This document shows positions 57,642 through 64,000 of a DNA stretch of 64,000 bases, one piece after another. A program made the position numbers and the translations under genes. The notes under the pieces were generated by a model. The model worked only from the letters and a program-made list of their open reading frames with translations, made no database searches and was not told the origin of the DNA. Numbering within the stretch: position 1 is the stretch's first letter; every line of letters begins with the position of its first letter. This stretch comes from Sodalis sp. Psp (lineage in GTDB: Bacteria; Pseudomonadota; Gammaproteobacteria; Enterobacterales; Enterobacteriaceae): positions 58,717 to 122,716 of the forward strand of contig JAHCVB010000003.1 in the NCBI GenBank assembly GCA_024648745.1. The letters run 5' to 3'.

Positions 57642-57848
57642 ATGAAAATATTCCATCGCTATAATGCTATAAAAGTAGCTACTTACGTGAAAATATTATT
57701 CCGCGGTAGACTTTATATCAAAGGCATAGGCATTTTTGAGTTCGACAAAGGCAAAATTTTGCTTCCCAAAGTAAGAGATAAGAAGCACTTTAGCGTCATG
57801 TCTGAAGTTAACCGTCAAGTAATGCAGTTACAACTAGATATGCCTTGA
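57642..57848 (+). CDS. ytfK: DUF1107 family stringent-response modulator YtfK
   Basis: YtfK is a small protein reported in E. coli to bind SpoT and raise (p)ppGpp during phosphate or fatty acid starvation. The 68-residue product matches the E. coli length and reads [47 protein letters not shown] and [13 protein letters not shown] perfect AGGAGG (57625-57630) lies 11 bases before the ATG. Its position downstream of cysQ fits E. coli. Being intact among eroded DNA suggests active selection. Confidence 0.92.
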   Translation: MKIFHRYNAIKVATYVKILFRGRLYIKGIGIFEFDKGKILLPKVRDKKHFSVMSEVNRQVMQLQLDMP

Positions 57849-58412
57849 ATATTGAGACGAATTGCTATTGCCACATCTTAATCTTTTTTCCTGATAGTAT
57901 GGTTTTTATTGTCACACAGGAACGGCGAAGAAAGGGACAGTAGAGACGGAACTTCTCTTAGCCCGAAGTGCCGTTGTCTTGCGCTGATGAGAAGCAGCAG
58001 GGAGGCTTTTCATTAATCAACACCAGTTAAAGTCACCGCTGAAAGATGCGGTGCATCGGTACGATGTTTTCTGTTTCCGCTGCGTAATGGCAGTTACTGC
58101 CAGACAGAATGTGACCAAGGGCAATTGTTATTTACTATTACCGATTGACTTGAAGATTAGTTCACAGCCTATACTTTTAATATAAATGAGTAATAGGTGT
58201 TCATAGAAGGGTGAGTTAAATGGAAAACTGACTCCAGCATAAAGTGGTCATTATAAAGAATATGCTGATATCAGCGTCAGAACAGGGAAAAATGAGAGGA
58301 CATCACAGATTAATTACAACTAAGGCCGCACAAATGAATAACAGCCGATAGTAACCAGCGGCCTAATTTCCATCATACTCAGTTAAGGTCTATCGATAGA
58401 AAACGTCTTTCA
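57849..58412. other. Eroded gap between ytfK and sotB
   Basis: This interval of 564 bases shows no open frame of note and no recognisable remains of ytfL or msrA, the E. coli neighbours. The join to sotB breaks E. coli gene order, so a rearrangement or large deletion lies near here. Confidence 0.4.
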
Positions 58413-59621
58413 TTAATAGCGAAAAGCAGACCAGACACATATGCCTAAAGCCAGCAGGGCAATCAGGGCTCCCACCAGGCCGATGTTGTTCATCGCTAGG
58501 ACCAAGCTGACTTGGTTGCCCAGTAACGCGCCGGCACCAATACCCAGATTGAAAATACCAGAAAACAGGGCCATAGCCACATCGGTGGCATCTTTTGCCA
58601 TACTGAGCACATTAATCTGCAAACTGAGAGCAACGGAGGTCATGGCAATGCCCCAAATCACACATAACAGCGAAATACTTAGGTTATGAGGTGCTAACGG
58701 AAGCAGCAACAACAGGCAGATCATCAGGCAGACGATGGCGCTTATCAGTAACACAGTCGGATAGCGACTACTAAATAGAGAAAAGACTAAACTGCCGAGT
58801 ATCCCGGCGGCGCCAAATAACAACAACAACATTGTGGTAAAGTTTTCGCTTGCGGCCGCTACGCGCTGCATGAAAGGTTCAATATAGCTGTAGGCGGTAT
58901 AATGGGCTGTCACTACTACCACGGTAATGAAATAAATGATCACTAGTGCCGGTTGGCGAAGCAAATCTGGCACGCTGCTCAGCGTGCCAGAATGATTGCT
59001 AGGCAAGCGCGGTAGCAGGCGCCAAAGCAACAGCATAATCACCAGCGCGGTGATGCCAATAACGCCGAAAGTGATGCGCCAGCCCAAATACTGACCGATA
59101 ATTCTCCCTAGAGGCAGCCCCATCACCATCGCTAGTGCGGTGCCAGTGGTCAAAATACTGAGCGACTGCGTTGCCTTGTCTTTTGGACCAACTCGGATCG
59201 CCAAAGAAGCAATAACCGACCAGAACACTGCATGTGCCAACGCTACACCGACGCGCGAATACATCAGCATCCAAAAATTCCAAGCGAAGACTGTTAGAAT
59301 ATGGCTGGCGATAAACAGCGCGAAAGTTACCATGAGCAGACTACGTCGCTCAATTTTGCTGCACAGCAACATCAATGGTAGCGACATAAGCGCGACACTC
59401 CAGGCGTAGAAGGTGATAATTAACCCAACTTGAGTCGGTGTCATAGCGAAACTACTGGCAATATCGCTAAGTAAACCAACCGGTACAAATTCGGTAGTAT
59501 TAAAAATAAAAGCCGCCAGAGCCAAGCTTAAGACTCTATTCCAGGGGGTTCTTGAACAGCAGGTGCGCGGTGTAGACAGCGAGCGCACCCTGAAACAGTG
59601 GGGTGAACGGGTCGTTTGCAT
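58413..59621 (-). CDS. sotB: Sugar efflux transporter SotB (MFS)
   Basis: SotB (YdeA) is a 12-segment major facilitator that exports arabinose and other sugars or IPTG in E. coli. The protein is 402 residues (E. coli 396). It matches along its length: [59 protein letters not shown] and [27 protein letters not shown]. The first 30 residues ([17 protein letters not shown]...) are not family-like, and no Shine-Dalgarno precedes the ATG, so the true start may lie further in. Confidence 0.92.
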   Translation of the reverse strand: MQTTRSPHCFRVRSLSTPRTCCSRTPWNRVLSLALAAFIFNTTEFVPVGLLSDIASSFAMTPTQVGLIITFYAWSVALMSLPLMLLCSKIERRSLLMVTFALFIASHILTVFAWNFWMLMYSRVGVALAHAVFWSVIASLAIRVGPKDKATQSLSILTTGTALAMVMGLPLGRIIGQYLGWRITFGVIGITALVIMLLLWRLLPRLPSNHSGTLSSVPDLLRQPALVIIYFITVVVVTAHYTAYSYIEPFMQRVAAASENFTTMLLLLFGAAGILGSLVFSLFSSRYPTVLLISAIVCLMICLLLLLPLAPHNLSISLLCVIWGIAMTSVALSLQINVLSMAKDATDVAMALFSGIFNLGIGAGALLGNQVSLVLAMNNIGLVGALIALLALGICVWSAFRY

Positions 59622-60173
59622 TATAATTATGAGGCCAAGACAGTATGCATTAGTGGAAAAGCGACGGGCCTTGCAGCAGAGGTAAGCAAAGCGCGAGTAG
59701 CGTAGCTATATTTTATTCCTGAATCTATGTCATATTTTTAATTTTTTTCTGGCACTAACCGTTTAATTTGATGATTCACTATCCTTCTCTTGCACAATAC
59801 CGCCAACATATTGGTGTAAGACATCGCTTCATTCGCCAGATATTTCTAATAGCAGCAAAAAAATAGTCAGATAATCCATCTTTATTCTTCTAAAATCTAT
59901 TATAATAATGTTACTCACACAGTTCGTTTGCAGCTACTGAGTTGAATGATCGATTGCTAGAAGTAATGCAGATGATGACTCTCCAGACACTCGAGATCAG
60001 CTAACAATGTTTTCTACTGGTGATGAAACTGACATACACCATTAATTAAGTCCTTTTTAGAATAAAAAACGCGGAAATCATAATGTGATTTTCATGGCAG
60101 GTAAACCACAGCACCGGTCGTTTGATGAACCTACGGTCCACACGCCAGCGTATCACGAGGCTACAGGCGAAGA
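59622..60173. other. Eroded gap where rsmB is expected
   Basis: In E. coli def-fmt is followed by rsmB and trkA. On this strand the 552 bases after fmt have no open frame. I compared with the RsmB N-terminus by eye and found no convincing match. The end at about 59660-60060 is AT-rich. Confidence 0.45.
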
Positions 60174-61124
60174 TTAATCCAGAAGAGTGCCAGGAATAAA
60201 CCACTTGCGGTGTGAATTGAGTAACTCCTGAATCGACATCACTTTTTTCCCTGCTGGTTGCAGTGACGTCAGCCTCAGAACACTATCGCCAGTCGCAACG
60301 TGGACACCGGACTGATCCACAGAGAGAAGGGTACCTGGTGCTTGTGAAGATGACAGTGGGATGCCAACGCTGGCAGACCAAACTTTAATCGGTTGCCCCG
60401 CCAATGGAAAGTAACTGATAGGCCAGGGATTAAAAGCACGGATGCAGCGCTCAAGCTGAGCCGCGGACAAATGCCAGTCAAGGCAAGCTTTTTCCTTACT
60501 AAGTTTCTCTGCATAAGTGGTGAGGGTGTCGTCTTGTGGTTCGGCTACAGCGTTGCCGGCAGCAATCTGCGACAGCGTGGTCAACAGGGCACTCGGGCCA
60601 ATATGTGCCAGTTTCTCATATAGCGAGGCGCTAGTGTCGTCAGGCTGGATAGCACAGACAGTTTTATGCAGTATAGCACCAGTATCAAGGCCAGTATCCA
60701 TCTGTATAATGGTGATGCCAGTCTGGTTATCTCCAGCCCACAGCGCCCAGTGAATCGGCGCTGCACCACGCCAGCGCGGCAACAACGAACCGTGCACGTT
60801 AATACAACCAAGCCGCGGCAAATCCAATACCGTCTGCGGTAGAACCAAACCATAGGCTACTACTACCATAATATCCGCGTCAAGATCCGCCACGCTCTGC
60901 CAGACCTCAGGTTTACGCAATGAAGATGGTTGAAATATTGGTAGATTATGACGCTTCGCTAGTTGTTTAACCGCGCTAAATGTTAGCCGGTTACCACGCC
61001 CTGCCGACCGATCTGGCTGAGTGAAAACGCCGATTACGTCATGGGGGGAGTGTATCAGAGCGTTCAAATGTTGCGCGGCGAAATTCGGTGTACCGGCAAA
61101 GATAATACGTAAAGAATCGGACAC
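60174..61124 (-). CDS. fmt: Methionyl-tRNA formyltransferase
   Basis: Fmt formylates Met-tRNAfMet with 10-formyl-tetrahydrofolate for initiation. The protein is 316 residues (E. coli 315). The N-terminal Rossmann domain carries [20 protein letters not shown] and [11 protein letters not shown], and the C-terminal domain is complete. It begins three bases after the def stop. Residues about 189-231 of this gene (60433-60559) are duplicated exactly at 63874-64000. Confidence 0.96.
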   Translation of the reverse strand: MSDSLRIIFAGTPNFAAQHLNALIHSPHDVIGVFTQPDRSAGRGNRLTFSAVKQLAKRHNLPIFQPSSLRKPEVWQSVADLDADIMVVVAYGLVLPQTVLDLPRLGCINVHGSLLPRWRGAAPIHWALWAGDNQTGITIIQMDTGLDTGAILHKTVCAIQPDDTSASLYEKLAHIGPSALLTTLSQIAAGNAVAEPQDDTLTTYAEKLSKEKACLDWHLSAAQLERCIRAFNPWPISYFPLAGQPIKVWSASVGIPLSSSQAPGTLLSVDQSGVHVATGDSVLRLTSLQPAGKKVMSIQELLNSHRKWFIPGTLLD

Positions 61125-61127
61125 AAT

Positions 61128-61664
61128 TTATTCCCGTGGCATCTGAGTTATTTTTCCGTTCGCGTGGCTTATACGTGCCAATTTTCTCATTTTTTGGCGG
61201 ATACGCTGACGCTTAAGCGGTGAGAGGTAATCAATAAATAATTTGCCAACCAAATGGTCCATTTCGTGCTGGATGCAAATTGCCAGTAAATCGCCTGCCT
61301 CCAGCTCAAAACTGTTACCATCACGATTCAACGCACGTACTTTGATCTTTTCTGCGCGCAGAACGAAACCACGCTGATCGGGAATTGACAGACAACCTTC
61401 GTCGATACCGGTCTCGCCGCTTTTCTCCAGCAGCTCAGGATTGATAAACACCAGGCACTGATTGCGGTTTTCAGACACATCACTCACAATGATACGCTGA
61501 TGAATATTCACTTGGGTCGCCGCCAGACCGATGCCTTTTTCGGCATACATAGTTTCGAACATATTATCCACGATGCAGCGGATAGAGTCATTGACTGCGG
61601 AAACGGAGTTAGCGACTTTGCGCAGTCGCTCATCAGGATAATGCAATATTTGCAATAATGACAT
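61128..61664 (-). CDS. def: Peptide deformylase
   Basis: Def removes the formyl group from nascent chains and works with fmt and map, all present here. The protein is 178 residues (E. coli 169), longer at the C-terminus. The three metal-site motifs are intact: [16 protein letters not shown] and QHEMDHLVG (HExxH type). It forms an operon with fmt, divergent from the dprA fossil and tsaC as in E. coli. Confidence 0.97.
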   Translation of the reverse strand: MSLLQILHYPDERLRKVANSVSAVNDSIRCIVDNMFETMYAEKGIGLAATQVNIHQRIIVSDVSENRNQCLVFINPELLEKSGETGIDEGCLSIPDQRGFVLRAEKIKVRALNRDGNSFELEAGDLLAICIQHEMDHLVGKLFIDYLSPLKRQRIRQKMRKLARISHANGKITQMPRE

Positions 61665-61699
61665 ATTTGTTGGAATCTGTATCTGTTAAAAACGGTATT

Positions 61700-62180
61700 T
61701 ACCTTTATCTAAGACATTTCTAGCATTAATTAACAGTCTTGACGTGTTCTAATTGAAAAAACCTGGCTTCGTATGGCCGGCGGCAAGACAATGGGAAGAA
61801 TATTTTCCTAACTACCTGGAGCAGTTTGTTTCAGTATCAATTGTTTGGATTTGGCAGGAAGCTATGCACCTTCTTCCCGGATGAGATATTTAAACAGTTG
61901 TGTGCCTACTCCTGATGGTTAATGCTGGATGAGAAAGGAAGCTGTTTATGTGTCATAATGGGAGAAGTTGCTATCTACTGATGTGTTAACTAATGCAGAA
62001 AGTAGAAAATAGATCCGGCTGGTGTCGTTGCTAAACATACTAGGCACTCTTTATCGGAGCTAGTAGTGAAACTACTCGAATTGGAGTTGTAATATAGGGT
62101 AGATTTACAGCTATCGCAGCATGTTCAATTGAGAAAGCGGGATATGTTCAACACACTAGACGTACTGGATATATTTTCTT
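61700..62180 (+). pseudogene. dprA: dprA (smf) fossil, possibly with a trace of smg
   Basis: E. coli has smf, smg and yrdD between def and tsaC on this strand. Here GVVAKHTRHSLSELVVKLLELEL (62020-62091) matches the DprA C-terminal segment VDVVAERAGQPVPEVVTQLLELEL, followed by a stop. HVQLRKRDMFN (about 62120-62152) resembles VRLRRACHVRR. The following MFNTLDVLDIF recalls the Smg start MFDVLMYLFE. The N-terminal Rossmann part of DprA is gone. No yrdD trace was seen to 62377. Confidence 0.72.
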
Positions 62181-62377
62181 AAAACCTATATTCACCACTG
62201 ACGTTAGAATGCTCCTAGATAGGATAATTTGGTTAATGATATTCAATAGAATAATTTTTACCAATAAGATATTTATGATGAGCTAAACTAGTTAGGGAAA
62301 GTATTTTCGATAAATACTAATCTTTTCTTTTCCCTTCCCTATGCGTATCTACATTAGGGAAGACTCTCACTATTAAA

Positions 62378-62950
62378 ATGATGAATAATTCTTCTCTGCA
62401 AGACATAACAAGCTTGGTCGTGGCGCTGCGACAACAGAAGATTATCGCGTACCCGACAGAAGCTGTGTTCAGCCTGGGCTGTGATCCTGACAGTGAAAAT
62501 GCGGTTCAGGCGCTGCTAGCTCTAAAGCAGCGCCCATGGCAAAAAGGGTTTATTCTAGTTGCTGCTAATTATACCCAATTAACGAGGTATATTGATGATA
62601 GCAAACTGGATGATGCCGCGCGTGAGCGAGTTTTCGCCTGCTGGCCTGGTCCAGTTACTTGGGTAATGCCAGCCCGTCCCGGTACACCGCGCTGGCTAAT
62701 GGGACAATTTTCATCGCTGGCAGTGCGTGTTAGTGCGTTTGAACCTGCGTGTCGTCCTTGTCTTGCCCTTGGTAAACCACTAATTTCCACCAGTGCTAAT
62801 TTGACTGGGCAGCCGCCGGCGCGTACTGCCAACGAAGTGCGTAATCAGCTTGGCAGGACTTTCCCAGTGATGAATGAGGCAGTAGAAGGGAGGCTTAATC
62901 CCTCCGAAATTCGTGACGCCAGAAGTGGCGAATTAATTCGCCAAGGATAA
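62378..62950 (+). CDS. tsaC: Threonylcarbamoyl-AMP synthase
   Basis: TsaC (YrdC/RimN) makes threonylcarbamoyl-AMP from threonine, bicarbonate and ATP, the first step of tRNA t6A synthesis; TsaE is at 41245. The protein is 190 residues, the E. coli length. The nucleotide and threonine-binding parts [30 protein letters not shown] and [11 protein letters not shown] are present. The start is one of two tandem ATGs. aroE begins four bases after the stop. Confidence 0.96.
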   Translation: MMNNSSLQDITSLVVALRQQKIIAYPTEAVFSLGCDPDSENAVQALLALKQRPWQKGFILVAANYTQLTRYIDDSKLDDAARERVFACWPGPVTWVMPARPGTPRWLMGQFSSLAVRVSAFEPACRPCLALGKPLISTSANLTGQPPARTANEVRNQLGRTFPVMNEAVEGRLNPSEIRDARSGELIRQG

Positions 62951-62953
62951 ATC

Positions 62954-63772
62954 ATGGACACCTTCATTGTTTTTGGTAATCCAATTAAACATAGTCAATC
63001 ACCGCGTATTCATGAGCTCTTCGCCGCCGAAACTGGCATCCACCATTCGTATGGCAGGATGCTAGTACCGCTGGACAAATTCGAGCTGGCATTGCGGCAG
63101 TTTTTTGACATGGGCGGCCTAGGTGCAAATATCACTTTACCATTCAAGGAATTCACTTTTTCTCTATGCGATCAGCTTACCGAGCGCGCCTCTCTAGCTG
63201 GCGCAGTCAATACTGTTAAAAAGCAACCAGACGGCACCTTGCTAGGAGACAATACTGACGGCATTGGTTTAGTAAGTGATTTACAACGTCTTAATCTGCT
63301 GCACCAAGATAGCCGGGTGTTGCTTGTGGGAGCCGGCGGCGCAGCGCGGGGAGTGATTTTACCGTTGGCAGCTTACTGTTGCAAAGTGGTACTGACTAAC
63401 CGGACTTTCCTCCGTGCGCAAGAGTTGATCAGGTTCTATCATCATTTAGACAATATTAGTGCACTGCCGCTGGATTGTTTGTATAGCCAGGAGTACAACT
63501 TGATCATCAACGCAACATCCGCCGGGATACTGGGAGATGTTCCTGTGCTACCTGCATCCTTAATTACCCCAACAGTTTGTTGTTACGATATGTTTTATCA
63601 AAAAGGCGATACACCGTTTATCGCTTGGTGCCGTCAACAAGGAGTACGGCGTTGTGCTGATGGGCTTGGTATGTTAGTGGGGCAAGCTGCCTATGCCTTT
63701 CTGCTGTGGCATGGCGTATTTCCTTCGATTCTGCCTGTATTGGAAACGCTGCGTGCAGAGCAGTCTACCTGA
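62954..63772 (+). CDS. aroE: Shikimate dehydrogenase (NADP+)
   Basis: AroE reduces 3-dehydroshikimate to shikimate in the chorismate pathway. The protein is 272 residues, as in E. coli. The substrate site [16 protein letters not shown], the catalytic lysine in [10 protein letters not shown] and aspartate in [10 protein letters not shown] are present. The NADP-binding GAGGAARG and NRTF follow. It is cotranscribed with tsaC. Keeping it suggests aromatic amino acid or cofactor supply matters to the bacterium or its host. Confidence 0.97.
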   Translation: MDTFIVFGNPIKHSQSPRIHELFAAETGIHHSYGRMLVPLDKFELALRQFFDMGGLGANITLPFKEFTFSLCDQLTERASLAGAVNTVKKQPDGTLLGDNTDGIGLVSDLQRLNLLHQDSRVLLVGAGGAARGVILPLAAYCCKVVLTNRTFLRAQELIRFYHHLDNISALPLDCLYSQEYNLIINATSAGILGDVPVLPASLITPTVCCYDMFYQKGDTPFIAWCRQQGVRRCADGLGMLVGQAAYAFLLWHGVFPSILPVLETLRAEQST

Positions 63773-63826
63773 ATCAGGCAATTCATTTTCTGAATGCTAG
63801 CGTTGGATTATTTTCCTTAACGTTTT

Positions 63827-63864
63827 AGTTAAGAGTGCTCCTCTTAGTTAAGAGTGCTCCTCTA
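63827..63864 (+). repeat. Two tandem copies of a 19-base direct repeat
   Basis: agttaagagtgctcctctt (63827-63845) is repeated as agttaagagtgctcctcta (63846-63864), differing only in the last base. It lies between aroE and the duplicated fmt fragment. Confidence 0.9.
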
Positions 63865-63873
63865 AGATTATAG

Positions 63874-64000
63874 AAAGCACGGATGCAGCGCTCAAGCTGA
63901 GCCGCGGACAAATGCCAGTCAAGGCAAGCTTTTTCCTTACTAAGTTTCTCTGCATAAGTGGTGAGGGTGTCGTCTTGTGGTTCGGCTACAGCGTTGCCGG
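63874..64000 (-). repeat. Exact second copy of an internal fmt segment, cut by the window end
   Basis: All 127 bases to the window end are identical to 60433-60559, inside fmt, in the same orientation. The copy is joined at 63873/63874 to unrelated sequence, so at least the C-terminal 85 codons of fmt are missing from this copy. It may continue beyond the window. It is either a recent partial duplication (a pseudogene) or an assembly artefact. Confidence 0.9.

Overview
The window is a stretch of chromosome from an enteric gammaproteobacterium undergoing genome erosion. I infer an insect endosymbiont allied to Sodalis or Serratia symbiotica. Every recognisable protein is close in length and motif content to its Escherichia coli counterpart, and gene order follows the E. 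coli map in blocks. About 45 intact protein genes fill roughly 70% of the window. Long gene-free gaps separate them and often hold frameshifted fossils of exactly the gene E. coli has at that position. No transposase, prophage, CRISPR array, rRNA or toxin system was seen. The exact taxon cannot be fixed from the sequence alone.

Layout. 1-2665: eroded DNA with nothing recognised. 2666-5435 (minus): dapD and map, with a glnD fossil between them. 5774-8981: rpsB-tsf-pyrH-frr. 9124-20205: the envelope cluster dxr-uppS-cdsA-rseP-bamA-skp-lpxD-fabZ-lpxA-lpxB. 20229-20600: rnhB fossil. 20694-25148: dnaE-accA. 25515-27317: arnT, away from any arn operon. 28719-30698: groES-groEL behind a near-consensus sigma-32 promoter. 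31035-34610: epmB, efp and epmA, a complete EF-P lysylation module. 34689-38926 (minus): psd-mscM. 39923-40711: rsgA fossil, orn and tRNA-Gly(GCC). 41245-48016: tsaE (fused to an amiB fossil), mutL fossil, miaA, hfq, hflX fossil, hflK, hflC. 48344-53287: purA, possible nsrR fossil, rnr, rlmB. 54214-55635: rpsF, priB fossil, rpsR, rplI. 56172-59621: cysQ, ytfK and, on the minus strand, sotB. 60174-61664 (minus): def-fmt. 62378-63772: dprA fossil, tsaC, aroE. The last 127 bases are an exact second copy of an internal part of fmt, cut by the window end.

Functionally the survivors are core information processing (translation, EF-P and tRNA modification, RNA decay, replication polymerase, chaperonin), fatty acid and phospholipid synthesis, lipid A and outer-membrane assembly, isoprenoid/undecaprenyl synthesis, and lysine/peptidoglycan, aromatic and purine steps. 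The lost genes are mainly accessory repair, regulation, ribosome-assembly GTPases and cell-separation functions: mutL, rnhB, dprA, priB, glnD, rsgA, hflX, amiB and perhaps nsrR. Many fossils are still readable, so the erosion looks fairly recent. I found no obviously novel biological system; the most notable anomalies are the tsaE-amiB read-through fusion and the terminal fmt duplication.
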